Notes: generated by a model from the letters alone, not told the origin. A stretch of 64,000 nucleotides of DNA from Phymorhynchus buccinoides (GCA_017654935.2 CM065690.1:6702016-6766015), one strand, 5' to 3'. Shown: positions 32,611 to 45,829, counted from the stretch's first letter. A program made the numbers and translations.

Positions 32611-32790
32611 TGAAGTAGCCTAGGCCAGAACATACCCAGGTATAAAGTAGCTTAGGTCAGAACATACCCAGGTATAAAGTAGCTTAGGTCAGAACATACC
32701 CAGGTATAAAGTAGCTTAGGTCAGAACATACCCAGGTATAAAGTAGCTTAGGTCAGAACAGGTATAAAGTAGCCTAGGCCAGAGTATACC
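32611..32790. repeat. 32-bp VNTR, polymorphic
   Basis: About five units of gtataaagtagcttaggtca plus gaacatacccag. Copy 2 has only about two units at 59766-59830. Confidence 0.88.
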
Positions 32791-32848
32791 CCAGGATTTA
32801 TTTTGGCCTAGGCCCCAAATACCCAATATTTCATCTAGCCTTTGAATC

Positions 32849-32885
32849 ACACACACACACACACACGTATCGCCAGCGCACGCAC

Positions 32886-32941
<56 letters not shown>
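32849..32941. repeat. CA microsatellite
   Basis: (CA)n of about 90 bp with GC interruptions at the left. Copy 2 is much shorter (about 59888-59925). Confidence 0.9.
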
Positions 32942-33014
32942 CATCACACCCACACAACATTATACTATTCTGTACCCAGGGGACCCTACAGTAGCTGGGT
33001 TGGGTTTGCCTGGA

Positions 33015-33290
33015 TACAGCCGAATCCGCTTATAAGAAACTCGCTTACAAGAAACTCGCTTATAATCAAGCAAAAAACATTCCCTGCCGAACTCCTTTCT
33101 TATCTATTATCAAAACTCAGATCTATAAGAAACTCGTTTAAAAGAAAACTCGTTTATAATCAAGCAAATTCCATCTCCCATCCGCGATGGAAACTTGGAT
33201 ATAAGAAAATTATGTCATACGCGAGAGTTGGTTTGCAGTTCATTTTCTAATAAGGGAGTTCGGTTCTATTTTCTTATAAGGGAATTGACA
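33015..33290. mobile_element. Degenerate Tigger/pogo-type repeat
   Basis: Short motifs cttataagaaactcg and cttataatcaagc recur on the left, and ctaataagggagttcggttc and cttataagggaattgac on the right in opposite sense. This is the array-like terminal pattern of pogo/Tigger elements. Confidence 0.55.
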
Positions 33291-33500
33291 TTGACAAAAG
33301 TTTCTTAAAAGTGAGTTGGCAGAGAGGAAAAGGCAATCCATTGTTTTTTAGAAGAAAAATACAATTAACTGAATATGTGGACAAAAATCCACATAAACAA
33401 AATCAAAGGATTGATGAAAAGCTGCATGGGTGGACAGTAAATGGCAATATTTCAGTACAAGAAAGGTATGCATTTTGTGACGTAATTGACCAGCACGCCC

Positions 33501-34000
33501 NNNNNNNNNNNNNNNNNNNNNNNNNNNNNNNNNNNNNNNNNNNNNNNNNNNNNNNNNNNNNNNNNNNNNNNNNNNNNNNNNNNNNNNNNNNNNNNNNNNN
33601 NNNNNNNNNNNNNNNNNNNNNNNNNNNNNNNNNNNNNNNNNNNNNNNNNNNNNNNNNNNNNNNNNNNNNNNNNNNNNNNNNNNNNNNNNNNNNNNNNNNN
33701 NNNNNNNNNNNNNNNNNNNNNNNNNNNNNNNNNNNNNNNNNNNNNNNNNNNNNNNNNNNNNNNNNNNNNNNNNNNNNNNNNNNNNNNNNNNNNNNNNNNN
33801 NNNNNNNNNNNNNNNNNNNNNNNNNNNNNNNNNNNNNNNNNNNNNNNNNNNNNNNNNNNNNNNNNNNNNNNNNNNNNNNNNNNNNNNNNNNNNNNNNNNN
33901 NNNNNNNNNNNNNNNNNNNNNNNNNNNNNNNNNNNNNNNNNNNNNNNNNNNNNNNNNNNNNNNNNNNNNNNNNNNNNNNNNNNNNNNNNNNNNNNNNNNN
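33501..34000. other. Assembly gap, exactly 500 N
   Basis: A fixed-size placeholder joining two contigs that overlap in content by 26 kb (see 7339-33500 and 34001-60456). In copy 2 the sequence following the break point is a CT tract and a 17-C homopolymer (from about 60480), a likely reason for the contig end. Confidence 0.98.
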
Positions 34001-34242
34001 TGGACCTCGGGAATCACTGTCTATGACTGCACTTTTGAACGGCTGGTGATTTTTGGGTCATAGGTAGAGGTACAGTGTAGTAGTTTCTTCATGGTTTTCA
34101 AAACGATAATTGTGTGACAGAAACTGGCCTATTGGTTTATGTCTTTTTGTAGTTGAATATTTCGTTTGTCACTATTTTTCATATGACAATTTATGGTTTT
34201 TTAAATTTGGATTTTTAATGATATTACTACTTTAGTTTATTG

Positions 34243-34625
34243 TCACAGAGGCCGTCTCAGTGAAAATTCGGGCTTGCTCCCCTTGTAGAGCACGTCGCAG
34301 CTAGAGGTGCGCCACCCATTTTTTAAATCATTTTTTTTGGCATGCGGATTATTGTGTGACTGACGGGAAGGAAGAGGGGTGGGTGGGTGGGTTAGGTACA
34401 TTTTGACCAAATGACAACTTTTTCGTTGCCACTGGAATTAACGTGTGCTAAGTGCATGGGCACACAGAACTTCCGGTTTATCCATCTCATCCGAAAGACT
34501 CCACTTTCAACGTAAGGCCTAGTGCAAAGGGATAGGAAAAATCCCCTTTACCCAGGTTCAAACTCGGGTTTGCTTGACACGAGGCGAAAGCGCTACCACT
34601 GTGCCACTCTAACTCGTGCGGCTTT
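34243..34625 (-). mobile_element. tRNA-derived SINE (allele of 7576-7968)
   Basis: Same head, body and tail motifs as the copy 1 element, with several single-base indels. Confidence 0.78.
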
Positions 34626-34971
34626 TTTTAGTCAGAAAAATATCCTTATGGATCTGCATCGTTTCTGTGTGTGTGTGTGTGTTATTTAAATGTTCATCGC
34701 TTTGTATTTGAATATTCATTTCTTTTTATTTGAATATCCATTTCTGTTTATTTGAATGTTCATTTCTTTTATACCAATACTGTCTTCCACGGTAAGCCCC
34801 TATGCCATAAGTATTACTATTGGATGTGTTTTTATTGTGCGTGGACAAAAGATTCAACACTGTCAATAAATGTTTGTTCATTTTCAAATGATTTTGATTT
34901 CAAGTCTTGATTTCAACGACTTACGTTATTGGTTTAATTTGCGGGTTGCTTGCATTGTATTTTGGTATTTT

Positions 34972-35346
34972 CTAGTCACAAAAAACTCGTCTCTGTTGAA
35001 ATTCGGGTTGCTACCACCATGAGAGCGTGTCTCCCCTAGTACAGCGTCACCCATTTTTGTCATGCTATGTGAGTTTTGTGTCATCCATCCCACCGGCACA
35101 AAACACGGCCTACTACTAATACATAATAGTGGAATGGGCTTTAACGTGAGCGCGTAAGATCTTGGGCCTGCGTTCGCACACGGGACCTCGGTTTAAGGTT
35201 TCATCCGAAGGACAAGGAAATAGGAGTCAAGTATCTTTCCCAAGGACACAATACAGTGACCGGAGCTGGGTTCGAACCAGCGCACTCGCAAACCCGTTGT
35301 ATTAATTACGAGTGGCGACTCTAACCAACTAAGGCCACGACGCCTC
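34972..35346 (-). mobile_element. tRNA-derived SINE (allele of 8300-8692)
   Basis: ggttcgaacccagctcc and tgtgtccttgggaaagatac are retained on the minus strand. It is followed by CA repeats at about 35370-35420. Confidence 0.8.
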
Positions 35347-35369
35347 ATATACTTACATGTATAATGCAT

Positions 35370-35404
<35 letters not shown>

Positions 35405-35861
35405 ACACACACACACACACGTGCGCTTGCATGCATACACACAACTACGGTATAGGCTACGCACATACATACACACGCAAGAGCGCGTGCACGCAAACAC
35501 ACACGCACGCACGCATGTGCTCACACATATGCCTACACACGTATAATTTTTATATACATAACACATAGGCGTGCATGCTCGCATACATTCACACACATAC
35601 GCACACACACACCAAACACACGTGCACGCGCAGGCTCACACGTTCACCATTACTTTAACACACATGCGCGCACATGCCCCCCCGACGCAAACACACACAC
35701 ATACAAACTCTGGCTCTTTTTGGAGACACTGTAGAAGCCACTACTGCTAAAAGTACGGTTGCGTGGGGTAAGAGACCACACACACCACCACCCTCTCTCT
35801 CCGGGGAAAAACGCCCTTCCCCACACACTGCCTGAGAAAAATTTGAGATACTCTTTTTTTA

Positions 35862-36487
35862 CCCTTTCACCACCAGCCATTATTTCAGCCCAAAATGTTC
35901 CTTAATTTACCTGGGTAGAGAACAAAATCCAGCTGCAGTATTGGTGATTCTTCTGTGATGCATGGTATGGGTGCTACTCTTTCATTTGTACACTGATTTC
36001 AGTATTTTTAATGTTACCAGAAACTGAATTTCAGGTTGTTTTTAATTGGATGAATTAGATTTGGAGCATTTTGAACTTAGTTGCTTTTATTTTGGAAGTT
36101 TACAAAGGCCATGTAATAATTTCACAAGGCTTATCAAACTCAAACTGTCTCTGTCTATCATTTTAACTATCTATCTCGTTCGAGTCGCCTCTCGTTATAT
36201 CTCTCTCCCCTAAGATTGCCCCCTGAATCGTCGTCCGACGGGGCTCTGTCTGCCCCTGTACCCTGGGGGCCGAGGCCATGGGTCCCTGGACCCCTGCCTT
36301 TAATTGTTTTTTTTCAATTTTGGGGATTTTGGCCAATAACCCGATGCATATATAAAATAGTCTATCCTTACTTCCACAAACTGAGGACAATAGGATCTTT
36401 GGATAATAAGACCAACCAAGTTGATGCTTTTTAGTGACATAGGTGTTAAATCACTGGTGCTAAAATGCGACTTTGGTGTTGAAAGGA
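35862..36487 (+). mobile_element. piggyBac-like MITE, long form (allele of 9198-9799)
   Basis: Starts CCCTTTCACCACCAGCC and ends GGTGTTGAAAGGA, with the same interior as copy 1. Confidence 0.68.
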
Positions 36488-36706
36488 TGTTAATTATGAA
36501 ATAAAAAAGATTTCTTTTTTTAGTGAATCTGACAAAATCAAGTGAACGTATACCTATTGGTATTTCTATAAATAAATAAAAACATGGGGGGGGTCTGATG
36601 TAATTTACATTTAAGTTTTAGCATCTTCAATGATAGAAGTATGAACATAATTTTGCTCACGTGGATTAATGCATTTTGCTGCACTCAGCAAGAGGTTCCT
36701 ACTTAA

Positions 36707-36891
36707 CAGTGGAACCTCCCTTACAAAGACCTTCAAAAATCTTCTTCAAAAATGAGGTCTTATAAGGGAGGAGGTCTTTATAAGGGAGGTAATTTTTAAT
36801 ACTTACAAAGAAGGACAATACCTCAGAGAAGTAGGTCTTATATGGGAAGGATTCTTATAATGGGAGGTCTTATTAAGGGAGGTTCCCACTG
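36707..36891. mobile_element. Tc1/pogo-type MITE (allele of 10002-10178)
   Basis: Left end cagtggaacctccctta and right end taagggaggttcccactg. The left TA is altered to AA and small insertions lengthen it to 185 bp. Confidence 0.8.
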
Positions 36892-37034
36892 TAATATGTA
36901 TTTAGGGGACCTTAGCGTCTTCTTCTTCTGCTTTCCCAGGCACATATGGCCATAATGGGTAAGGTACGTATGTGTTCTGTTTTCAGTTTTCACCGGTCTC
37001 CCCAACGCATTCAGCCGACACATTCCGATTATGG

Positions 37035-37410
37035 AGGAGCTCAAATGAGAAACCCCGTATTTGGAAGATTGTTTGAAAAAAGACGGGAGAATGGTCCAAT
37101 AAGTCAGGAAAGATAGTAGATGATAGAAAGCAAATGGAAAAAGGCAGACTCAAAGACAGACGTCCAAAGAGTGGCATATTACTTAAGGACATCACAGAAC
37201 ATCCCAGAAATTGGAACTTATTTTTACGGAACAAGACCCCCAGGGTATCCCCACGGGGGAGAAGAGAGGACTTCGTCGTTGGAAAGGGGGTGGGGCTCGT
37301 CCAGTGCTCCCTGTATGGGGAGGCGAAGAGGCCACATCCACCCACTGCCCCCGACCTTGGTTAAAGGGAACAAAATCCAACAAAAATTTGTGGAATGCTG
37401 GATAACATCA
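37035..37410 (+). repeat. Dispersed repeat R (allele of 10322-10660)
   Basis: Same order of motifs, with indels relative to copy 1. Confidence 0.62.
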
Positions 37411-37544
37411 AAAAAATTGACTTGTAGCATCTTTGTCATTTTGATAATGAAATTTGCAAACTGGAATTATTTGATCCAATTTTCGCCAAACTACCACATG
37501 GTTTACACCCTCGTGTTCACTTCTAATGGATCTTTTTACCAGAA

Positions 37545-37735
37545 GGCCGTGTACACACATAAGCGGATATTCCATGCGGAAACCCGTGCGCAATCCATAA
37601 ATAAGTGAAACAAAGAAGGGAAAAGATTTGCGCTCGTGTTCGAATTTCCCCTATATGCGTAAACTTTTATCCTTCTTTCTTCCACTTATTTAGGGTTTTC
37701 CGTACGGAACTTACGCGTCTAATGTGAACCCGGCC
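37545..37735 (+). mobile_element. MITE, GGCCGTGTACACA family (allele of 10784-10975)
   Basis: ggccgtgtacacacataagc to atgtgaacccggcc, nearly unchanged. Confidence 0.75.
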
Positions 37736-37984
37736 TAAAGGCATGTCCGCTCATCAACCAAGAGGGGCTTTTTTTACCCACAGGGGACCTTTTACCCCAT
37801 GTTCCCCTATTTCTATTGATTAGTTATGTCAAACATTTGTTTTGGAGTGTCAATTGTTTCTTTTGTCTGTATGATTATCTGTAAGACAGCATCCGTGTCT
37901 TCCGCATGTCATGTCAGGGCATGAAGCGTCAGGTTTTTGACAGTAGTGAATGTAAAAAAACACTGCATCCTTCAAAGTCCTTGC

Positions 37985-38397
37985 AACTGACTAAACTTGT
38001 CTGAAATTTCCCTAAGCTATAGTAAATCCGAAATTTCCTTAAGCTATAGTAAATACGAAATTGCCCTAAGCTATGCAAAGTCAATCCGAAATTTCCTTAA
38101 GCGATACAAAGAAAATCCGAACTTCCCCTAAGCTATACAAAGTAAATCCGAAATTTCCCTAAGCTATACAAAGTAAATCCGAAATTTCCCTAAGCTATAC
38201 AAAGTAAATCCGAAATTTCCCTAAGCTATGCAAAGTAAATCCGAAATTTCCCTAAGCTATACAAAAGTAAATCCGAAATTTCCCTAATAAGCTAGACATA
38301 TTAAATCCGAAATTTCCCTAAAGTATACAAAGTAATTCGGAAATTTCTCTCAGCTATACAAGGAAAATCCAAAATTTCCCTAAGGAATAGATCTAGT
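37985..38397. repeat. 31-bp minisatellite (allele of 11222-11640)
   Basis: Same unit, with a slightly different order of ctatgc/ctatac variants. Confidence 0.92.
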
Positions 38398-38568
38398 CTA
38401 CAAAGTTCTCTCCTCCAGATCCCTCATTACCGCGCCAAGACCCTTGGCGAACGCTCCTTCTCTTTCCAGGCCCCCTCCACTTGGAATAGACTCCCTTTAC
38501 CTCTCCGTTCTGCCAACTCCCTTTCTTCATTTAAGTCTTCTCTCAAAACTACTCTTTTCAAATCATAG
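38395..38568 (+). pseudogene. LINE ORF2 C-terminal remnant (allele of 11638-11811)
   Basis: Same reading RAKTLGERSFSFQAPSTWN ... SFKSSLKTTLFKS with the stop at 38566-38568; Ile to Leu in the RSANS(I/L)SS segment. Confidence 0.7.
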
Positions 38569-41051
38569 CCTGCTTGTCGCACACAAACAGATGATTCAGA
38601 CCAGGAGAGATAGTACACTCTTGCGCCCCTTCCTTTCACTCTCTTCAACAGATCTAAAACCAAAGTTACGAGCACGTATTACATTTATTAAAACTAAACA
38701 ACCATTGTAACCAAAATAAATGTGTAAAAAATGTGATCTTCTGATATTACTAGCTAATACGTTAGTGTTGTTGTTTTTCTCGTCTTCTCAGATGCTTATT
38801 GTCACTCTTTTGAGAAGATGTTTCTTTGGCACAATTAATACAAGATTTTGTGTAAGACTAGAGGATGTGATGTGTTCGTGTCAGTGTTGTCTTTACTGCA
38901 ATCCACTTAACTTGAACGCTTTATGGTGTGAAGTGCTTGATCTTGAAGTGCAGCACTTCGTTTGCTGATCCTCCTGTGCTGGTCTTCAGACGTCGCACGT
39001 GGTGCAGTGATGACCACGTACTAGAGAGAAATCGTACTTGCATCCATGACGTATTGCTGTAGACATCTAGGAATACAGCTGTCCGTAGCCGGTAGTAGAA
39101 AAAAACCTGCAAGGAACGTGCAGTGTCAGTTCTCTGTGTGCCTAGATACACACAGCTATTTTCCACACTCACACTCACATCCTTTACAAATGCACTATCT
39201 TACTTTCTTACTCCATAATCAAGAGTCCTGAAATCAGATAAGGATTCATGCATCATTCATGAAACTAAGATGCTAATTCATGCTCAAAATACATTCAACT
39301 CATGCAGACTCTAGAAAGAAAAATACATGTCATCATGTTCTACATAATCAATAAACAAATGGGGATGAGGATGACACAAGGCGAAGATGACATTCACTTG
39401 CTTTGTCGTGGTCATCGATCGATCATGTAGATCTGGCTAATGAATAATAATAGTTTAGAAAAAGTACGGAACGCGAATACAACCCAGTTTGACCTGAAAC
39501 GAAATCGATACCTTGGAAGAATGAGTATAATGACCAAAAACGATGCTAAATGAATGAATATGTAGCCTACCCCAAATAAATCAGAATGTGGTCGAGACTC
39601 AACGGTCGTGCTGCCAGGTCTACCTCTCCTGGTCCGCCTTCGTCGCAAGAAGTTGACGATCCCTGTCTCAGTCGACCTATGGCATCTCCTAGTATTGGCC
39701 TAATACTTGGGCGAGTTCTTGACAATATAGTTGTTGATGGAACTGCTTTTACTTAGTTCCTAACTGCCGCAATTGTCTGACTGGCTGGAACAGGTGTCCT
39801 TCTTCTTCAGCCAAAATCCTCCCAATGTCAGTTAATGACGAGACAGTCACGTGGTACGTGCACATTTCAAGACAGTAAGCTAAATTATCACGTCATCGTG
39901 AATGATGTATGTTTCTTATGACGAATGTGATGACTCTTTCCTATACTAATGTGTAAATGAACGCGACACTGCTATATTTCTTTTTCAAAGTACTGCGCCC
40001 CTTACATTCGCGTGTGTTTGTGTGCATGCGTGTTGTTTGTGCGTGTGTGTGTGCGTGTGCGTGCGTTCGTGTGTGTGTGGTGTGTGTGTCTGTCAGTTTA
40101 GTGCGTGCGTGTGTCTGCGTTTAGTGCGTGCATGTATGTGCGCGCGCGTGTATAATATATTTTTGTCATTTATTTATTTATATTGCTTGCTGGTTTATTC
40201 AATTATTATTGTAAGCGCTTAGGGCTTTATTTTAAGATTAGGCGCTATAAATGTTATTATTTATTATTATTATTATTATTATTAATCCGAAAGCTAAACA
40301 AAGTAGATTAATACAGAAATAGTGAGGCAAGGAGAGAGGATAAAATAGTAAGGTAAAGGATGAACCTGGGTCTGTCTCAATGTGGCTGTTGTTTATACTT
40401 TGCTAGGCGAATTGGTGCCGAAAATAACTTTGGTGAAGGGAGTTAAATTACAGAGGGAGTTACCTTTCTTTACTTTACTATAAAGCAGATTAAATCTGAA
40501 ATTCCGCTAAGCTATACAAAGTAAATCCGAACTTTCCCTAACCCACCCTAAAGTAAGGAAGATACGAACGCAAACTTTAATGATGTCAAGCCAAAAAAGA
40601 CGTCACTAAAAGACCAACCCTCTAGGCCTATGACTGATGAGGTCAGACGTTCTGGTTGTGGTTCTGAATAGGTTGAAACAGCTATATTTACTTGCGTATA
40701 TCATAAGCTATTATCTCAACGGAATGGAAAAGTGCATTGCCCTAATACAAATAACATGTGTTGGGCACATGCTAATCACTTAATGACAGTCTGCTCCGAT
40801 TTCAGAACAAAAAACTTTAGACCATAAATTTCTCAGTATCCAGGCAATGACCACTCAGGCTAGCTAAGTGCTCCCCGTGGACGAACCCCGATCGGCACAG
40901 CCTTCATTTACCACTGCTTTGACCTAGTATGGTCCCTAATAGGGCATTTGCCGCGTGCTGGCGACATTGACTTCCACTGATATGATGAGTTGAATTTAGA
41001 GAGTTGAATTAGAAAAGTTCAGCGCAACTCGGGCAGAAGAAGGAGCGCGGG
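38569..41051. other. Intergenic and upstream flank (allele of 11812-14325)
   Basis: No supported gene. It includes a LINE-type 3' tail at about 40205-40285 (ttgtaagcgcttagggcttt, then (TTA)n), better preserved than in copy 1. Confidence 0.5.
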
Positions 41052-41162
41052 CAAATTAGTAGTCTAATATAGAATGGACACTCTCGGTCAAATTAGTAGT
41101 CTAATATAGAATGGACACTCTCAGTCAAATTAGAAGTCTAATATAGAACGGACACTCGTGGC
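41052..41162 (+). promoter_or_regulatory. Three 37-bp repeats upstream of receptor (copy 2)
   Basis: Same three units as 14326-14436 at the same distance from the ATG. Confidence 0.5.
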
Positions 41163-41256
41163 AAATGTCCTATTCCCTATTTTGTTTATGCTAAATGGGC
41201 GAATTCAAAACCGGCTTAGGTTTTTTTCCATTGATCATTGACCCAAGTCCAAACGA

Positions 41257-42148
41257 ATGAAAAATAAACTACTTGTAGAAGTTATCTCCGCTCTGACTAC
41301 TGTCATTTTAATTGGATACGTTTGTGGCGAGTGTGTCAAGAAAACTCTGGTACACGTTCGCCCCAATCCTGTTATTATACAACACGGTGTTCAAAATAAT
41401 ATAAACATTTCGTGTTTAGCGGGCGATTATTGTCGTGAAGGTTTGCAATACATATACCTTGGAGCAACTGTTGACGTCGGTCCAAAAACATCGAAGAAAG
41501 ATCTACTTCCTCGAGTTTACAGTAGTTACCCTGACGGCTGGGTTGAATACCTGCTGGATCAGTTCACTAACGGAACTGAATCGTCGAACAATGGGTCCAA
41601 ATTTGCCTGTGCCCCATTTCTGGCCGTCGCAGGAGCAACTCCAGGAGATCTATCTCTGAACTGGACGTGTAAACTGAATTTTTGGGAGAAAGAAAAGAAA
41701 GCGAGTAAATGCGTGGTTGATTTCGTCATCCTAACTCTCATTCCACACCCCGGGAAAACAACACTCGCCATCTTTCCAACGAAAGAGAAATACGAATATA
41801 ATGAAACCCTCCGTTTAAGTTGCACGGCTAACATGTACTTGACTAACCCGCGCGACTCTCTGAAAGTCGCTTACCAGTTCAAAGACCCCAAGGGCTGGAC
41901 CAACATCAGCGCAGAAGGCGCCGGTGATGGGACATCGAGAGTGTTCACCCAGGAGGCCTCGAAGGTGGGAAGGTTTTATCGAGGGACGACAGTTCTTGAA
42001 CTTCTGGTATCGTCCGTCCCGCCAGCGTGCAACGGGCGCTTCAGGTGTCTTCTGTGGTTTGGCTCCGTAGCCTTTGAGGACGCCACGGCTGAAGCGCAGA
42101 TCCAGCTGTTTTCGGGAACCCCCAAATGTCAGGGTGACCCGCCAGCAG
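41257..42148 (+). CDS. Ig-like type I membrane receptor, exon 1 (copy 2 allele)
   Basis: Same exon as 14531-15422. I find three substitutions: Leu27Val, Asp43His and one silent change in Thr15. Signal peptide, two Ig-like modules, six sequons and the donor gcag|gtagga (GT at 42149) are all kept. An intact open frame in both copies supports a functional host gene. Confidence 0.8.
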
Positions 42149-42241
42149 GTAGGAGCAGTAACATGTCTCTCCTAGAAACCTGTACTGCAATAAGAATCGT
42201 TTAAAGAGAAATCAAGAACGTGATAAACATGAATACATTTC

Positions 42242-42492
42242 CAGGGCCGGATCTAGGAGGGTGCTTTGGGTGCTGCAGCACCCCCGCCCTCGGCTGTCAA
42301 GTTCTGTTCTGAGCTCACAGGAGATGCCACAAAACAGTTTTAAAATGTTGAAAACTCGTTTTCGGCCGGGGGGCTTAGCCCCCCCCCCCCTCCCCCCCCC
42401 TGGACGGACCCCACACCAGGGCTTTGCGCCTGGACCCCGGCCTAAAAAAAGTTTCAAGCACCCCCCCTTCAAAAGTCTGTGATCCGGTCCTG
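42242..42492. mobile_element. MITE with CAGGGCCGGATC ends (copy 2)
   Basis: Flanked by atttc on both sides; one C longer than copy 1. Confidence 0.7.
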
Positions 42493-42678
42493 ATTTCTGT
42501 ATCAAAATGACAGTGCTATAGATTAAAAGAGATGACAATCTATTCACATAATCTTGGTTGATTTCTTCTTTTTTATGCTTTATCAGTTTTAAAAGTGACA
42601 TAAAGCTGACAAACATAAAAAACCGTTCTGTATCTTACCAAATGAAACAAACCATTTCAAACTCGAACACTTTTAAAA

Positions 42679-42897
42679 CCCTTTCACCGCCAAAGTCGCA
42701 TTTTAGCACCACATTGATTGAACAGCTATGTCACTAAAAGGCATCAAACTGGGGTATATTATCCAAAGACCCTATTGTCATAGTTTGGGGAAGTAAGGAA
42801 ATACCTTATTTTGTATATGTCACACTAGAAGAATCCCCAATACTGCAGATGGATTTAATGGAAATTTTTGGTTGCAATTTGGCTGGCGGTGAAAGGG
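42679..42897 (-). mobile_element. piggyBac-like MITE, short form (copy 2)
   Basis: CCCTTTCACCGCCA and GGCGGTGAAAGGG ends, followed by ttaa. Confidence 0.75.
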
Positions 42898-43453
42898 TTA
42901 AAGTATTACGTTGCCACGTTACCTCAGACAATTAAAACTTCACCGTTAAATTGAACTCCATCATATATGAGGGTCACAGAGAGACGGAGAGATTGACAGG
43001 CAAAGACGAAAAGATTACCTTCTTGGGGTAATGATCATGTCCACGTGAATCAATCATGCAAACTAAAAGACTAGAATTAACGTTCTAATATATTCGATTT
43101 CATGTTGTTTGCTTTCATCGTTATGAATCATGCCACGTGACAACAATAGAAAACATTCGCCTGCCAATTCAAGGCATGTGTAACTCGGGTTCGAATCCTC
43201 ATCTGGCTCTTTCATTCTACTTCGACGGGTAAATCGAACTGAACATCGAGTCTTTCGGATGCGGACTTAAGGCAAGTCTGACATGACCCATGCGTTTTAC
43301 GCACGTCAATGGAACCCCCAACCGCTGATAAAAAGTCCATAAGAACAGGGAGAAATACCGTTGCCTGGTTTGAACCGAACTGATAGCTAGGTTTCCCTAA
43401 GTCCACCCCACACCACGCCACCACCCCAAAAAAGAAAGAAAGAAAAAGGTTCT

Positions 43454-44060
43454 TGTCACCCTTCTTCTTCTTCTTCTTATCTCTCTTTCCCCTTCAGTTT
43501 TCTTTCAGTCTTTCTTTCTTCTCTACCACCTCCAGTCTCTCTAACCCTCCTTCTTCCTATCTCTCTCTTTTCCCTTCAGTTTTCTTTCAGTCTTTCTTTC
43601 TTCTCTACCACCTCCAGTCTCTCTAACCCTTCTTCTTCTTATCTCTCTTTTCCCTTCAGTTTTCTTTCAGTCTTTCTTTCTTCTCAACCACCTCCAGTCT
43701 CTCTAACCCTTCTTCTTCTTCCTATCTCTCTTTTCCCTTCAGTTTTCTTTCAGTCTTTCTTTCTTCTCAGCCACCCCCAGTCTCTCTAACCCTCCTTCTT
43801 CCTATCTCTCTTTTCCCTTCAGTTTTCTTTCAGTCTTTCTTTCTTCTCAGCCACCCCCAGTCTCTCTAACCCTCCTTCTTCTTATCTCTCTTTTCCCTTC
43901 AGTTTTCTTTCAGTCTTTCTTTCTTCTCTACCACCCCCAGTCTCTCTAACCCTCCTTCTTCTTATCTCTCTTTTCCCTTCAGTTTTCTTTCAGTCTTTCT
44001 TTCTTCTCAACCACCCCCAGTCTATCTAACCCTTCTTCTTCTCTCTATTTTCTCTGCAGT
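43454..44060 (+). repeat. 80-bp pyrimidine minisatellite in intron (copy 2)
   Basis: Same array of acceptor-like units, with single-base changes. Confidence 0.88.
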
Positions 44061-44108
44061 TTTCTTTCAGTCTTTCTTTAATCTTTCTTCTTCTTTCTTT
44101 CCTTCTAG

Positions 44109-44551
44109 GTGGAGACTCTCCCCAAAAGAGAGCATCGTCGAAAAGCCTCGTGCTGAGATCGTCTATCGCGGGGGGCTTGGCCTTCATCGTCCTCGTCACC
44201 GTCATCATCGTCGTCGTCATTCGAAGACGTCAACATCAACCTTCTCCTCCCGCTTCCTCCTGTTCTTCTTCTTCTCTTCCTCCTCCTTCTGTCGTGCCGG
44301 ACATGAGGACGCCTCAGAGCGACAGAGAGGAAGCCTCCGAGTTTGCGGAGAATGAGAGTTCCACTGGGAGCGAATCCCTCACCGCCATGTCTCAGTCAGA
44401 GCTTGCCGCCACTCAGTCTGGAGACGATGCAGTGTCCGGTTATTATGACGATCAGGAATACTATGACGCTGGCAGTGACGTTATGAGTGACACGACTGGC
44501 AGTGACGTTGTGAGTGACACGACTGACAGCGATATTACTATGACTGGCTGA
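44109..44551 (+). CDS. Ig-like receptor, exon 2 (copy 2 allele)
   Basis: Encodes the same TM helix and tail as 17382-17824, with one change in the proline run (SSPPPPS to SSLPPPS). The stop at 44549-44551 and the repeat-like final residues are the same, so the apparent 2-nt loss predates the split of the two copies. Confidence 0.78.
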
Positions 44552-45829
44552 TATTATGACTGACAGTGACATGACTGGCAGTGACATTATTATGACTGAC
44601 AGTGACATTATGACTGACAGTGACATTATGACTGACCGTGACATTATTATGACTGACAGTGACATTATTATGAGTGACATTATGACTGACAGTGACATTA
44701 TTATGACTGACAGTGACATTATGACTGACAGTGACATTATGACTGACAGTGACATTATGACTGACAGTGACATTATTATGACTGACAGTGACATTATTAT
44801 GACCGACAGTGACATTATTATGACTGACAGTGACATTATTATGACTGACAGTGACATTATTATGACCGACAGTGACATTATTATGACTGACAGTGACATT
44901 ATTATGACTGACCGTGACGCTATGACTGACAGTGACATTATTATGACTGACAGTTACATTATTATAACCGACAGTGACATTGTGATGACTGACACATTGA
45001 CAGTGACATTATTATGACTGACAGTGACATTATGACAGACTGTGTCATCATTATGACAGACAGTGACATTATTATGACTGACACAGTGACACTATTATGA
45101 CTGACAGTGACATTATAATGACTGAGAGTGACATTATGACTGACGGTGACACTATGACTGACAGTGACATTATTATGACTGACAGTGACATTATTATGAC
45201 TGACAGTGACATTATGACTGACAGTGACATTATTATGACTAACAGTGACAGTATTATGACTGACAGTGACAGTATTATGACTGACAATGACATTATGACT
45301 GACAGTGGCATTATTATGACTGACAGTGACGTTATTATGACTGACAGTGACATTATGACTGACAGTGACATTATGACTAACAGTGACATTATGACTGACA
45401 GTGACACTATGACTAACGGTGACATTATGACTGACAGTGACATTATTATGACTGACAGTGACATTATTATGACTGACAGTGACATTATTATGACTGACAG
45501 TGACATTATTATGACTGACATTGACATTATGACTGACCGCGACATTATGACTGACAGTGCCATTATTATGACTGACAGTGACATTATTATGACTGACAGT
45601 GACATTATGACTGACAGTGCCATTATTATGACTGACAGTGACGTTATTATGACTGACAGTGACAGTATGACTGACAGTGACATTATTATGACTGACAGTG
45701 ACATTATTGACTGACAGTGACATTATTATGACTGACAGTGACATTATTATGACTGACAGTGACATTATTATGACTGACAGTGACGTTATTATGACTGACA
45801 GTGACGTTATTATGACTGACAGTGACGTT
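44482..45829 (+). repeat. 18/21-bp minisatellite (MTDSDI)n (copy 2)
   Basis: Same array with several 18-to-21-bp unit replacements relative to copy 1. Net difference about 10 bp. The open plus-strand frame 45097-45714 is longer than in copy 1. Confidence 0.9.

Larger units (their letters stand above)
42149..44108 (+). other. Receptor intron (copy 2)
   Basis: Same insertions in the same places as copy 1: a CAGGGCCGGATC MITE, a piggyBac-like MITE, a SINE (about 43147-43447) and the 80-bp pyrimidine repeat (about 43454-44060). Acceptor ccttctag ends at 44108. Confidence 0.75.

Noticed and set aside
32173..32613. 146-codon plus-strand ORF
   Set aside because: Disrupted in copy 2 and runs into the VNTR; no recognisable motif.
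33311..34063. Open frames crossing the second N gap
   Set aside because: Same reason: the gap joins two contigs that do not abut.
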